Below, in pieces: positions 20,381 through 30,167 of a stretch of 64,000 nt of DNA. How positions within the stretch are numbered: position 1 is the stretch's first letter; each line of letters opens with the position of its first letter. A model generated the notes under the pieces. It had not been told where the DNA came from. It made no database searches and saw only the letters and a list, made by a program, of their open reading frames with translations. A program made the position numbers and the translations under genes. The DNA is from an uncultured Clostridia bacterium. GTDB lineage: Bacteria; Bacillota; Clostridia; UBA1381. Location: positions 1-64,000 of the forward strand of contig CANQDD010000005.1 of the NCBI GenBank assembly GCA_947591315.1, read 5' to 3'.

Positions 20381-20578
20381 TTATCGTTTTTTCGCGTCCG
20401 CGCGCGTTGTTTCGTCGGGGGAATAGTCGTAAATCGCCTTGTACGACTTTCTTTCCTCCCTGCTTTCCGGCGCGAACGGCATAAGTCCCGTGCAGTCGGT
20501 TGCCGAAGCGATATGACCGCTGTCAAGGTCGGACATTTCGGGACTGAATATCACATGGTTATTGTCTTTCTTTTTCAC
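20381..20578 (-). CDS. Small hypothetical protein (65 aa)
   Basis: Unrecognised function. The GTG start has AAGGAG 9 bases upstream and a perfect terminator follows, so this is likely a real monocistronic gene despite its size. It is acidic and polar with no membrane segment; the N terminus ([20 protein letters not shown]) is followed by [14 protein letters not shown] and a charged tail ([15 protein letters not shown]). I have an impression of similar short proteins in Clostridia with a DCTGL core but cannot verify it. No clear SigA promoter was seen upstream; it may depend on another sigma factor. Confidence 0.65.
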   Translation of the reverse strand: MKKKDNNHVIFSPEMSDLDSGHIASATDCTGLMPFAPESREERKSYKAIYDYSPDETTRADAKKR

Positions 20579-20687
20579 ATTGCTTCGCTCCTTCCGATTT
20601 TATTTTGCCCTTGACGTGCCGTTTTATTCTGAATGTACCGCGCTTTGCTCAATCCGGCATAAAAAAATCACAACATCTTGAAAAAAC

Positions 20688-20706
20688 ATATTGAAATTTT
20701 CAATAT
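20688..20706. promoter_or_regulatory. Perfect 19-bp palindrome over the -35 of the glycyl-radical operon (candidate operator)
   Basis: ATATTGAAA-T-TTTCAATAT is a perfect inverted repeat and its left arm contains the -35 box. Placement suggests a repressor operator. It is loosely like CRP/FNR-type half-sites (TTGA...TCAA), but the spacing is not canonical. Confidence 0.5.
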
Positions 20707-20719
20707 ATTGTGGTATAAT
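20691..20719 (+). promoter_or_regulatory. SigA promoter of the glycyl-radical dehydratase operon
   Basis: TTGAAA, 17 bases, TATAAT with extended -10 TGG. The leader is about 28 bases and holds AGGAG 9 bases before the ATG. Confidence 0.7.
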
Positions 20720-20753
20720 ATAGGAAGTACATTTAGCATAGGAGAGTAGCGTT

Positions 20754-23288
20754 ATGAGAACATTCAATACCGAAGATATACCCAGAACAGAGCGAATAGA
20801 CAAGCTCCTTGAGGACTTGTTTGCGAAAATGCCCGAAATAGAGGCTGACAGAGCAGTGCTTCTTACGGAAAGCTACAAGCAGACGGAGGATTTGCCGAAC
20901 GTAAAGCGCCGCGCAATGGCGTTTGAGCACATACTTGAAAATATCCCCATAACAATCCGCGACAACGAGCTTATAGTCGGAAGCGCGACGAAAGCGCCGA
21001 GAAGCTGTCAGGTGTTCCCAGAATACTCGTACGAGTGGCTTGAAGCCGAATTTGACACGGTCGAAACGCGTGAAGCCGATCCGTTCCACATAAGCGAGGA
21101 AACAAAGCGCGCGCTTCGCGAGGTGTACCCGTACTGGAAGGGCAAGACGACGAGCGAGCTTGCGACGGCGTACATGGCTCCCGAGGCAAGGCTTGCGATA
21201 GAGCATAACATGTTCACGCCCGGCAACTATTTCTACAACGGCGTCGGACACGTTACCGTTGACTACGGCAAGGTCGTGCAGATTGGCTTTAAGGGCTACA
21301 TGGAAATCCTCGAGAACGAACTTAATAAGGCTAACGTCTACGACAGCGACTACTCAAAGAGACACGAGTTTTTGGAGTCGTGCCTCATCTCATGCCGCGC
21401 GGCTATAAATTACGCGCGCCGCTACGCAAATCTCGCGTACGAAAAGGCGCAGAAATGCACTGATCCCGTACGTAAGCAGGAGCTTATGCAGATTGCGAAA
21501 AACTGCGCGAAGGTACCCGAAAACGGTGCGGACACGTTCTACGAGGCGTGTCAGTCGTTCTGGTTCGTGCAGATGCTCATTCAAATGGAGGCGAGCGGTC
21601 ACTCGATTTCACCGGGACGCTTCGACCAGTATATGTACCCCTACTACAAGGCGGATATTGAAAAAGGAATACTGACGCGCGAGTTTGCGCAGGAGCTTCT
21701 CGACTGTATATGGATAAAACTCAATGACCTCAACAAGGTTCGCGACGCGGCTTCGGCGGAGGGCTTCGCGGGATACAGCCTGTTCCAGAACCTCTGCGCC
21801 GGCGGTCAGACGCGCGACGGTCTTGACGCGACGAACGACCTTTCTTTCCTTTGTATTCAGGCTTCGATGCATACGCGTCTCCCCGCGCCGTCGTTCTCGG
21901 TTCGTATCTGGAACGGCACGCCGAACGAATTTATGATAAAATGTGCCGAGCTTACGCGCACGGGCGTGGGACTTCCCGCGTACTACAACGACGAGGTTAT
22001 TATCCCCGCGCTCATGAGCAGAGGCGTTACCTTGGAGGACGCGCGCGACTACAACATAATCGGCTGCGTTGAGCCGCAGGCGTCGCACAAGACCGACGGC
22101 TGGCACGACGCTGCGTTCTTCAACATGTGCCGTCCGCTGGAGCTTGTGTTCTCAAACGGCGTCGACAAGGGCGTGCAGGTCGGCTTAAAGACCGGCGATG
22201 TTCTGCAGATGAAAACGTTTGACGAGTTCTACGACGCGTACAAGGCGCAGATGAAGTACATGATACAGCTCATGGTAAACGCCGACAACGCCATTGACGT
22301 TGCGCACGGCGAGCGCGGACAGCTTCCGTTCGTGTCGATGATGATAGACGACTGTATCGCGCGCGGCAAGACGATACAGGAGGGCGGCGCTCACTATAAC
22401 TTCACGGGCCCGCAGGGTTTCGGTATCGCGAATATGACAGACGCGCTCAATGCTATAAGAACGCTCGTGTTCGATAAGAAGCTCGTGTCAATGGCTGAAT
22501 TTAAGGACGCGCTTTTACATAACTACGGCAGAGGTCTTACCCCGAAGGCGGCTAAAAACGCGACGGCAGAGGTTGTTAAAAATCTTGCCGACATGGGTAA
22601 GCCGGTTACAAAGGCACAGATCGAGGAAATATGCAGAATGTTCCTTGCGGGCACGTCGTCAAAAGAGGACGTTGCGCGTTATGACAAGCTGCTTGAAATG
22701 ATAGACGAGCTCCCCAAATACGGCAACGATATTGAAGAGGTTGACCTGTTCGCGCGCGACGTGGCGTACGTGTACACGCGCGAGGTTGAGAAGTATTACA
22801 ATCCGCGCGGCGGTCAGTTCCACGCGGGACTGTACCCCGTTTCGGCTAACGTGCCCTTGGGTGAGCAGACAGGCGCAACGCCCGACGGCAGACTTGCAAA
22901 CACGCCTATCGCTGACGGCGTAGGTCCGCGCAGCGGCAGTGACCGTCTCGGTCCTACGGCTGCGGCTAACTCCGTCGCAAAGCTCGACCACGGCATAGCG
23001 TCAAACGGAACACTCTACAATCAGAAGTTCCACCCGTCGGCGCTCAGCGGTATAGAGGGACTTAAAAACTTCGTTTCGTATATCAGAGCGTACTTCGACC
23101 AGAAGGGTATGCACATGCAGTTTAACGTCGTTAGCAAGGAAACGCTTTTGGACGCGCAGAAGCACCCCGAAAACTACAAGTCGCTCGTTGTCCGCGTGGC
23201 AGGCTACAGCGCTCTGTTCACAACGCTTTCACGCTCGCTGCAGGACGATATAATCGCGAGAACGGAACAGGCGAATTTCGTTGACTAA
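20754..23288 (+). CDS. Glycyl-radical glycerol/1,2-propanediol dehydratase-type enzyme
   Basis: An 844-residue glycyl-radical enzyme. The radical loop RVAGYSALF is at the C terminus (Gly817) and the catalytic cysteine motif GCVEPQ at Cys438/Glu440. Residues matching the B12-independent glycerol dehydratase are at equivalent spacing: His166 (GVGHVTVDY), His283-Ser284 (SGHSISPGRF) and Asp452 (GWHDAAFF). These argue for a diol dehydratase rather than PFL, choline TMA-lyase or 4-hydroxyphenylacetate decarboxylase. I cannot separate glycerol from 1,2-propanediol, and related dehydratases such as hydroxyproline remain possible. It is followed by its activase. Because PL11 and GH105 are nearby, rhamnose-derived propanediol is my preferred substrate. 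Confidence 0.85.
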   Translation: MRTFNTEDIPRTERIDKLLEDLFAKMPEIEADRAVLLTESYKQTEDLPNVKRRAMAFEHILENIPITIRDNELIVGSATKAPRSCQVFPEYSYEWLEAEFDTVETREADPFHISEETKRALREVYPYWKGKTTSELATAYMAPEARLAIEHNMFTPGNYFYNGVGHVTVDYGKVVQIGFKGYMEILENELNKANVYDSDYSKRHEFLESCLISCRAAINYARRYANLAYEKAQKCTDPVRKQELMQIAKNCAKVPENGADTFYEACQSFWFVQMLIQMEASGHSISPGRFDQYMYPYYKADIEKGILTREFAQELLDCIWIKLNDLNKVRDAASAEGFAGYSLFQNLCAGGQTRDGLDATNDLSFLCIQASMHTRLPAPSFSVRIWNGTPNEFMIKCAELTRTGVGLPAYYNDEVIIPALMSRGVTLEDARDYNIIGCVEPQASHKTDGWHDAAFFNMCRPLELVFSNGVDKGVQVGLKTGDVLQMKTFDEFYDAYKAQMKYMIQLMVNADNAIDVAHGERGQLPFVSMMIDDCIARGKTIQEGGAHYNFTGPQGFGIANMTDALNAIRTLVFDKKLVSMAEFKDALLHNYGRGLTPKAAKNATAEVVKNLADMGKPVTKAQIEEICRMFLAGTSSKEDVARYDKLLEMIDELPKYGNDIEEVDLFARDVAYVYTREVEKYYNPRGGQFHAGLYPVSANVPLGEQTGATPDGRLANTPIADGVGPRSGSDRLGPTAAANSVAKLDHGIASNGTLYNQKFHPSALSGIEGLKNFVSYIRAYFDQKGMHMQFNVVSKETLLDAQKHPENYKSLVVRVAGYSALFTTLSRSLQDDIIARTEQANFVD

Positions 23289-23308
23289 AGCTGTAAAAGG
23301 GATTTAAC

Positions 23309-24100
23309 ATGGAAAATTACTTAAACGCAAAAGGGCGCATATTCGACATACAAAAATATTCCATACACGACGGGCCCGGAATACGCACGATCGTATTCCT
23401 AAAGGGCTGTGCTTTGCGCTGCCGCTGGTGCTGTAACCCCGAGTCGCAGGAATTTGACGTTCAGCCGATGATGTTTGAGGGCAAGGAAAAAATCATGGGT
23501 AAGGACGTTACGGTCGCGGAGCTTTTGCCTATCATACTTCAGGACAGGTTCTATTATGTGAGAAGCGGCGGCGGTCTTACGCTGTCGGGCGGCGAGTCGC
23601 TGTTGCAGCCGGACTTTGCGCCGCACCTTCTGCGCGCGACCAAGGAGCTTGAAATTAACACGGCAATAGAGACGACCGGCTTTGCGAAGTGGGAAGCGAT
23701 ACAGAAATATCTCCCCTACCTCGACTATGTGCTTATGGACATAAAGCACATGAACAGCGCGAAGCATAAGGAGTTTACGCATCAGCCGAACGAGCTGATA
23801 CGTGAAAACGCGCGTAAAATAGCGGAGAGCGGTATGGTAAACCTCACGATACGCGTGCCGGTTATACCGACGTTCAACGACACTCCGTCGGAGATATATG
23901 ATATAGCAATGTTCGCGGCGTCGCTGCCCGGAGTTGAACATCTGCATCTGCTCCCGTACCACAGGCTCGGTCAGGGCAAGTACGAGGGCTTGGGCAGAGA
24001 GTACCTAATGGGTGATTTGCCGCTTATACCGAACGACCGTATGCAGCTTTTACTTGAAAACGCGAAAAAGAGCGGACTTAAATGTCAGATAGGCGGATAA
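23309..24100 (+). CDS. Glycyl-radical enzyme activase (radical SAM), compact form
   Basis: Generates the glycyl radical on the upstream enzyme using SAM. The N terminus IQKYSIHDGPGIRTIVFLKG leads into the radical SAM CxxxCxxC (Cys34, Cys38, Cys41), and GGGLTLSGGESLLQPDF is the SAM-binding GGE region. At 263 residues it is about 40 shorter than most non-PFL activases: after CNPES there is no cysteine-rich ferredoxin-like insert, so no auxiliary 4Fe-4S clusters are expected. It lies 20 bases after its partner with AAAGGGA as ribosome site and is followed by a strong terminator. Confidence 0.9.
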   Translation: MENYLNAKGRIFDIQKYSIHDGPGIRTIVFLKGCALRCRWCCNPESQEFDVQPMMFEGKEKIMGKDVTVAELLPIILQDRFYYVRSGGGLTLSGGESLLQPDFAPHLLRATKELEINTAIETTGFAKWEAIQKYLPYLDYVLMDIKHMNSAKHKEFTHQPNELIRENARKIAESGMVNLTIRVPVIPTFNDTPSEIYDIAMFAASLPGVEHLHLLPYHRLGQGKYEGLGREYLMGDLPLIPNDRMQLLLENAKKSGLKCQIGG

Positions 24101-24136
24101 AACGGTTAGCAAAAAATTTACGAAAAATATAAAACG

Positions 24137-24171
24137 AGCCGAAAACGAATTTGTTTTCGGCTTATTTTTTT
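24137..24171 (+). terminator. Bidirectional terminator after the activase
   Basis: AGCCGAAAAC-GAATTT-GTTTTCGGCT followed by TATTTTTTT. The 3' end overlaps the stop of the convergent MFS gene, and the minus strand also has a U-rich tail. Confidence 0.85.
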
Positions 24172-25355
24172 GTTGTGTTCACTGCGCGTCGGCAAAGTAC
24201 AAGTCCGGCGAGAAGCAGTGTCGGGAACAGCGCCGCGAAAATAATACCGCTTTTAAGGTTGTCGCTAAGCGCTCCGGACGCGGCTGCAACAAGCGACGGC
24301 CCCAATGAACAGCCGATGTCGCCGCCGAGAGCAAGCAGCGCAAACATAGCCGTACCGCCGGTTGGACATTTTTCGGACGCCATGCTGAACGTGCCAGGCC
24401 ACATAACTCCGACCGAAAATCCGCAAAGTCCGCACGCAATAAGCGACAGCGCGGGGTACGGCAAAAGCGACGCGGCAAGATAAGCCGCCGCGCAAAGCGC
24501 CGCGCACAGTCCCATGTATTTCGTAAGGCTTACGCGGTCTGCGATTTTCGCGTGCAGCACGCGCGCGCTTCCCATCAGAACCGCGAAAAAGCACGGCCCC
24601 GCTATATCGCCTACCGTCTTGCTCACTCCCAAGCCCTGCTCGGCGAACGCGGACGCCCACTGGCTCATCGCAAGCTCCGACGCTCCTGCGCATACCATTA
24701 TAAGCGCAAACACCCAGAATATTTTTGTCTTAAGAAGCTCCGCGACCGTCATTCCCTCGCCCTTTTCGGTGAGGTGAGCTATCGGCACATGGGAGAAGTA
24801 CGCCGCGTTAAAAAGCGGCACCGCAGCCCACAGGCACGCAATCACGCGCCACGCGCCGATACCGAATGACGCAAAGAACACTGTTGACAGCAAAATAACG
24901 GCTACCGAACCCCAGCAGTAAAACGAATGGAGCATACTCATGGCAGCCGTTTTTTCATCACCCGGCACAGCCTCCACAATGGGGCTTATAAGAACCTCGA
25001 TAAGTCCGCCGCCTATCGCGTACACCACCGAAGCAATGCACAGTGCGGTGAACGGATCGGGCAGTACGCTCGGAAGCAGCGCAAGCATTACAAGTCCCGA
25101 CGCGGAGAAAAAGTGCGCTGTGACGATGCACTTGCGGTAGCCTATTTTGTCGATGTACCTTGCGGATATTAAATCGACGAGAAGCTGTGTGCCGAAATTT
25201 ACCGTTATAAGCAGCCCTATCTTTTCAAGCGATATTCCGTACGCATTATGGAACATCACAAAAAGCATGGGCGCAAAATTATTGACTATCGCCTGCGTGA
25301 TGTACCCTATATAACACGCGGCGATTGTATGTTTATAGCTTTTGAATATTCTCAT
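24162..25355 (-). CDS. MFS permease (FucP/YbjJ-like)
   Basis: A 397-residue protein with twelve predicted membrane segments. RYIDKIGYRKCIV between TM2 and TM3 is the MFS loop motif, and the second half starts near AELLKTKIFWVFALIMV. The general pattern (YITQAIVNNFAPMLFVMFHN, LGGDIGCSLGPSL) fits sugar/FucP-like MFS proteins. It starts 6 bases after the stop of the secreted PL11 lyase, so the pair is probably co-transcribed, which suggests uptake of a pectin-derived sugar. Substrate is inference only. Confidence 0.85.
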   Translation of the reverse strand: MRIFKSYKHTIAACYIGYITQAIVNNFAPMLFVMFHNAYGISLEKIGLLITVNFGTQLLVDLISARYIDKIGYRKCIVTAHFFSASGLVMLALLPSVLPDPFTALCIASVVYAIGGGLIEVLISPIVEAVPGDEKTAAMSMLHSFYCWGSVAVILLSTVFFASFGIGAWRVIACLWAAVPLFNAAYFSHVPIAHLTEKGEGMTVAELLKTKIFWVFALIMVCAGASELAMSQWASAFAEQGLGVSKTVGDIAGPCFFAVLMGSARVLHAKIADRVSLTKYMGLCAALCAAAYLAASLLPYPALSLIACGLCGFSVGVMWPGTFSMASEKCPTGGTAMFALLALGGDIGCSLGPSLVAAASGALSDNLKSGIIFAALFPTLLLAGLVLCRRAVNTTKK

Positions 25356-25361
25356 TTGCCT

Positions 25362-28300
25362 TTATTCATTTCCGTGATCTATGCTCCAAACCGCGGGTGG
25401 TAAAATCGGCTCTGAAGCTTTGTCAAGCTCTCTCCACAGGAATGCCTTGACGTCGTATTCCTCCGCTTTGTGATTAAATGTCAGCGTCTTTTTTATCACA
25501 TTCCCGGATAAATTAACAGCCTCGTACCTGCACTCAACTAGTCTGCCGTTTTCGTAAATTGCCGCGATAAGCACAGCGTCTCCGCTTTCGTCGGGACATT
25601 TGATTTCCGTATTGACGTTATTGCCTTCAGCCGCCGCGGTGAAATATTGCTCCGGCGTCGGTTCCGTTGTCGGCTCGGTTGTTGGCTCGGTTGTCGGCTC
25701 TGTTGTTGGTTCGGTTGTTGGTTCGGTTGTCGGCTCGGTCGTCGGTTCCGTGGTTGGCTCGACCGTCGGCTCTGTTGTTGGTTCGGTTGTTGGTTCAGTC
25801 GTAGGTTCGGTTGTCGGCTCGACCGTCGGCTCTGTTGTTGGTTCAGTCGTCGGCTCTGTTGTTGGTTCGACTGTTGGCTCGGTCGTAGGTTCCGTTGTAG
25901 GCTCGGTCGTAGGTTCGGTTGTAGGTTCCGGAGTGGGTTCGGGAAGCATATTTATTTTGAGCGTGGGATTGTCGCGCATCAAAAGCTCGCACGCGCCCGC
26001 GCCGTCTGATCCGGTAGGAATGGCGGCGATAACCGATATTTCCGTTGTTCCCTTCGCAAAGGTTTTCACATAATCGGTTATATCTATCGTTGTTGCAATA
26101 CCCGGCTTGAAAACGTCTCCTTGACCGTTTACCGTTTGACAGCTCTGCGAATAAACAGTTTGCTTACCCGACGGATTCGGATCTGAATTAACCGTAACAA
26201 TTCCCGATTCCCACGAGTTATCTGTTCCTATCAGATTAAAATAGAACTGTCTGTTTTTGTTCTTGGTTGCGTACGATATGGCGGTAAATTCTATTGACGC
26301 GCTTTCAACCCTTTCCGGATCAAATCCTTCTATCCCCGTAAATCCGAAATACGCTGCGCCCCACGTTTTACTGAAGCTGTTAAGCCAAACCTGACCGTCG
26401 GCGGGCTTTGGAGATACGTTTGAACCTATCTCGTTCCTCACCTTTGAAGCGGTGTATGTGTCCGCGCTTATATCGGGCGTGGGTACGGGAGTAGTCGGAG
26501 TCGGGGGAACGTCGTCCTCGCCGCCGGGGATATTTTTCGTTCTTACCGCCTCGTTGCCGTCAGCGTCAACCGTTTTCACATACGCGGCAAACTTTCGGCG
26601 GTCGTATATGTCGTTATCCTCGCTCACGTAGTAGCTGATATGCGGCGGCTGGTTGTACGCGGTCTGCTGGCTCGACACCTGCATACGGTAAGCGCTGTCG
26701 TGCATGAGAGTGTAGAGCCTGTGCTTTGTCACATCGGTCGTTGTAAATATCCTGAGCTTTGTGTTATCGGTGGACGGATATATAACCTCTTCCCGCCAGT
26801 CGCCCAATATATCCGCCTGCAGAGCCGGATTTGCTTTCGTTCCGTTAACCGATATACAGCCATAACTTTCGGCGTTAAGAGCTGTACTGAATCCGTTGCC
26901 GTTCCAGTTTGTTATATTGGTTCCGTCGAGAAATTCATCGTAAACGTCGGCGTCCCAGAACACGCGGAAATTCTGCGTAAGATGTGCCGGAGCTGTCTCA
27001 AAAACTCCGTCGCCCATCATCATTTCCGGCCCCACCTGTCTGCCGCTGCCGGCGTACGCGTGAACCTGATAATAGCCGCCCATTCCCGTATTCGCCATAA
27101 TGCCGCGTCCCGTGTCGCCTCCGGCTGTCCAGTGCTTTATTATCGAGCCGTCGAACGGATCAATGACTGACATGCCGTAATTTATTTCAATCGTTTTGCC
27201 GCTTTTTGTATTGGGCCCGCTGTCCTCGTGAACCGTATAAAATTCCATGCCCTCGTGCGTCGGATCATAGTCGGCAAGGTGGAGCGCGTCGCCGTGTTCC
27301 ATAAACGTGCACCAGCGCGGCTTTAATTTATTGTCGTCGTCTGCCTCCAGACAGAGCGCGCCTGTGAGAAATTCGTCTTTTCCGTCGCCGTCAACATCAG
27401 CCACGGCGCAGTTGTGGTTTCCCTGTCCGACATAAATTTCCGCGCCGCTGTAATAGCCGTTCACGCCCTTGTAACCGCTGACAGAGTATGTGTTGTATGT
27501 GTCAAAGCAGTAGTCGCAGTGCAGCTCGTTTCCGTCGAACGACATGGCGCACGTGCCGCTGCGCTCGCTGTTGCCGCCGCTTTTACGCATATAGTAGCCG
27601 CGGAGATACACCGCATACGGTTTCACGCCGTCAAGATACGCGACCGAAGCGGTAAACCGGTCGACGCGGTTGCCCTGTGTGTCGCCCCAAACAGAGGCGC
27701 TTACTCTCTGCACGGGATAATAAATCGTATCGAGAGCAGCGCCCGTTTCGCCGTCAAATATGGTGAAATATTCGTCGCCTTCGAGAATATATCCGTCATT
27801 GTTGCGGTAATCAGCGCTGTTTTGTTCATCGGTAACATTTTTTATTTCATCAACGCGGCTTGCAGCCGTCACGTATTTATTCTTTCCGTCCTTTGAGCCG
27901 GGCGCGGTTTTCATCGTTATTTCCGCTTTTCCGTCAAAATCAAAGTCGTATACGAGGAACTGCGTATAGTGCGCGCCGGCTCTGATGTTGATGCCCAAAT
28001 CTATCGGGTTTTCCCACATGGGCGTTCCGTCAAGCTCGTACGCGTCGATAATAACATTTCCCGTAACGCCGTTATATGAGTTGTCCTGACCGCCGCAGTC
28101 CCATTTTACGACAAGCTCATATTCGCCGTCGCCGTCAAGGTCGCCTACCGAAGTGTCGCCTATCGTATAATCTACGTCCTGATAAGCTGTGTCCGGATTG
28201 CGCCAGCCGTCTGACGAGACTTTATTTCCCGAAGAGTCCACAAAATAATTCCATTTATTTTCCGTCACGAATTTCGGCAGACTTGCCGCGGAGGGCTTTC

Positions 28301-28685
28301 TGCCGAGCGGAATATCTTTATATTGCTGCGACCAGACGGATACGGCTTTACCCGTTTCAACGTTCTCGCCTGTTTTAACTACGGTATATTTATCCGTGCC
28401 TGACGCGTTTTTATCGGTGTAATTTGTGCTGTCCGTTATATTCGAGGCGACCTTTTGAGTTCCGCGGTACACGTCAAAGCCCTGCTCGTAATTTTCCGTT
28501 CCGAGCAGACGCCAGCTTATATATACGCCTCCCGACACCTTTACCGCGACCGTGCCGCGATCGAGATATTCCATTCGCCGCGCCGTCTGTTCCGCCGACA
28601 CGTCCGTGTTTCTGTAAAGCGGTACAAATGCTACCGAAGCAAGCAGCACCGCGCTTAAAATCAGGCTCAAAAACTTTTTTCTCAT
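25362..28685 (-). CDS. Secreted rhamnogalacturonan lyase, family PL11, multi-domain
   Basis: A large extracellular enzyme that eliminatively cleaves the rhamnose-galacturonate backbone of pectin. A signal peptide ([20 protein letters not shown]) is followed by a fibronectin-like segment and a beta-propeller with calcium loops ([30 protein letters not shown]), the PL11 layout. Then come a beta-rich carbohydrate-binding-like module (about 750-910), a linker of about 25 EPTT/EPTV units, and a C-terminal module ending [16 protein letters not shown]. The ATG at 28685 is preferred because AGGGGA precedes it by 7-8 bases. It follows trkH by 24 bases with no promoter seen, and is followed by an MFS permease. 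Confidence 0.9.
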   Translation of the reverse strand: MRKKFLSLILSAVLLASVAFVPLYRNTDVSAEQTARRMEYLDRGTVAVKVSGGVYISWRLLGTENYEQGFDVYRGTQKVASNITDSTNYTDKNASGTDKYTVVKTGENVETGKAVSVWSQQYKDIPLGRKPSAASLPKFVTENKWNYFVDSSGNKVSSDGWRNPDTAYQDVDYTIGDTSVGDLDGDGEYELVVKWDCGGQDNSYNGVTGNVIIDAYELDGTPMWENPIDLGINIRAGAHYTQFLVYDFDFDGKAEITMKTAPGSKDGKNKYVTAASRVDEIKNVTDEQNSADYRNNDGYILEGDEYFTIFDGETGAALDTIYYPVQRVSASVWGDTQGNRVDRFTASVAYLDGVKPYAVYLRGYYMRKSGGNSERSGTCAMSFDGNELHCDYCFDTYNTYSVSGYKGVNGYYSGAEIYVGQGNHNCAVADVDGDGKDEFLTGALCLEADDDNKLKPRWCTFMEHGDALHLADYDPTHEGMEFYTVHEDSGPNTKSGKTIEINYGMSVIDPFDGSIIKHWTAGGDTGRGIMANTGMGGYYQVHAYAGSGRQVGPEMMMGDGVFETAPAHLTQNFRVFWDADVYDEFLDGTNITNWNGNGFSTALNAESYGCISVNGTKANPALQADILGDWREEVIYPSTDNTKLRIFTTTDVTKHRLYTLMHDSAYRMQVSSQQTAYNQPPHISYYVSEDNDIYDRRKFAAYVKTVDADGNEAVRTKNIPGGEDDVPPTPTTPVPTPDISADTYTASKVRNEIGSNVSPKPADGQVWLNSFSKTWGAAYFGFTGIEGFDPERVESASIEFTAISYATKNKNRQFYFNLIGTDNSWESGIVTVNSDPNPSGKQTVYSQSCQTVNGQGDVFKPGIATTIDITDYVKTFAKGTTEISVIAAIPTGSDGAGACELLMRDNPTLKINMLPEPTPEPTTEPTTEPTTEPTTEPTVEPTTEPTTEPTTEPTVEPTTEPTTEPTTEPTTEPTVEPTTEPTTEPTTEPTTEPTTEPTTEPTTEPTTEPTPEQYFTAAAEGNNVNTEIKCPDESGDAVLIAAIYENGRLVECRYEAVNLSGNVIKKTLTFNHKAEEYDVKAFLWRELDKASEPILPPAVWSIDHGNE
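25645..25935 (-). repeat. Tandem 12-bp coding repeat (EPTT/EPTV linker)
   Basis: About 24 copies of a 12-base unit (plus strand like GGTTCGGTTGTC, with third-base variants) encode the proline-threonine-glutamate linker of the PL11 lyase. EPTV units recur at intervals of 4-5 repeats, pointing to a higher-order duplication unit. It is length-variable by nature. Confidence 0.9.
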
Positions 28686-28709
28686 GTTGTGTCCCCTGTT
28701 CATTATATT

Positions 28710-30149
28710 TTACTTTCTGCGCCACATATAAGGCGAGAACAGCACGAGTATTGGATATATTTCAAGTCTGCCGACAAGCATTGAAATTGACAACACTATT
28801 TTCGACAGCGCGGAGAAGTCCGCGAAATTGCCGACCGGCCCTATCATAGGTCCGATGTTGTTCATGGTAGATATTACTGACGTCGCGGTCGTCGAAAAAT
28901 CCTTGTTGTCAAGGCTTACAATAAGTATCGCGAGCGCCATGAATATGAGGTATGCCGTGAGGTACGCGAGTACGCCGTGGCGTACCTCGGCGCTTATCTC
29001 CTTGCCGTCGGATTTTATCGAGTAGACGCTTCTCGGGCTTATCGCCTTGCGTACGGCGTAGCGTGCCGTCTTGCCGAGTACGATCGCTCTTATGACCTTA
29101 AAGCCGCCGCCCGTCGAGCCGGCGCACGCGCCGACAAACATAAGCATTACGACTATCATCTGTGACAGCATGGGCCAACCGTCACGCATCATGTCGCGCG
29201 AGGCGAAGCCGGTCGTGGTTATTATCGAGTTTACCTGGAAGAATGCGCACCGAAACGCCTCCGGCAAGCCGCTGTATATATGCCGTATGTTCAAGGTTAT
29301 AACGAGCGTTGCGACGGCTATAATACCAAGGTACCACCGAAATTCCTCGTTGGCTCTTATCTGCGCAAATTTGCGCGCTATGATCAGGTAGTATATGTTG
29401 AAGTTGATGCCGAAAAGCATCATATATATCGCGATTACGTATTCGATATACGCGCTGCCGTAATGCTCTATGGAGTTGTTCCATATACCGAAGCCGCCCG
29501 TTCCCGCCGTGGAGAACGCGTGCACAACGCTGTCGTAGAGCGGCATTCTGCCTATCATCAGGAATATGATTTCCGATACGGTCAGCACGATGTAAATTAA
29601 GTAAAGTATGCGGAGCGAGTAACGCCATTTGCTTGAGATTTTGCCGATTACGGGGCCCGGCATCTCCGCCTTCATCATGTATGTCGTTTTTGTGTCCTTT
29701 GACGCGAATATCGCCATCGCGAACGCGAGCACGCCCAGTCCGCCGAGCCAGTGCGTGAAGCTGCGCCAGAACAGTATACTCTTGGAGAGCTTTTCCACGT
29801 CGGCGAGTATCGTTGAACCCGTCGTCGTGAAGCCCGACACCGTTTCAAAGAAGCAGTCGATAAACGACGGTATCTGCCTGCTTATATAGAACGGGAGCGC
29901 TCCGATAAGCGATATTATTATCCACGCCAGTCCGACGAGCACCATTCCCTCACGGGCGTAAAAGCCCTTGTTTTTCGGCGGTCTTATCGTTGCCGCGATA
30001 CCGATAACAAGCGATATGACTATCGGCACGATGTAAGATACCGCAATGCCCTCTCTGTAATACAGCGAAAGTCCGAGCGGCAAAAACATTGTGATTGCCA
30101 CTACCATGACTATTCTGCCGATTGAATATGCTAACATTCTGTAATTCAT
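28710..30149 (-). CDS. trkH: Trk/Ktr-type potassium transporter membrane subunit
   Basis: Ion-translocating subunit with four M1-P-M2 repeats; the selectivity loops are FTTTGSTIL, STAGTGGFG, ITTTGFASRD and GACAGSTGGGFK. The 479-residue length is that of TrkH rather than the shorter KtrB. It lies 18 bases downstream of trkA, its NAD/ATP-binding gating partner, so both make one uptake system. Last residues are a normal TrkH tail (LFSPYMWRRK). Confidence 0.94.
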   Translation of the reverse strand: MNYRMLAYSIGRIVMVVAITMFLPLGLSLYYREGIAVSYIVPIVISLVIGIAATIRPPKNKGFYAREGMVLVGLAWIIISLIGALPFYISRQIPSFIDCFFETVSGFTTTGSTILADVEKLSKSILFWRSFTHWLGGLGVLAFAMAIFASKDTKTTYMMKAEMPGPVIGKISSKWRYSLRILYLIYIVLTVSEIIFLMIGRMPLYDSVVHAFSTAGTGGFGIWNNSIEHYGSAYIEYVIAIYMMLFGINFNIYYLIIARKFAQIRANEEFRWYLGIIAVATLVITLNIRHIYSGLPEAFRCAFFQVNSIITTTGFASRDMMRDGWPMLSQMIVVMLMFVGACAGSTGGGFKVIRAIVLGKTARYAVRKAISPRSVYSIKSDGKEISAEVRHGVLAYLTAYLIFMALAILIVSLDNKDFSTTATSVISTMNNIGPMIGPVGNFADFSALSKIVLSISMLVGRLEIYPILVLFSPYMWRRK

Positions 30150-30167
30150 ATCTATTCCCCGCTGCGT

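Noticed and set aside
25640-25935. CRISPR-like array impression from regular repeats
   Set aside because: The 12-base units are contiguous, in frame and coding; there are no spacers.
25600-26073. Plus-strand ORF of 157 aa with (VGSVVGS)n and the overlapping 120 aa Cys/Trp/Arg ORF
   Set aside because: Both are shadows of the EPTT repeat of the PL11 lyase; the periodic composition comes from the 12-base coding repeat.
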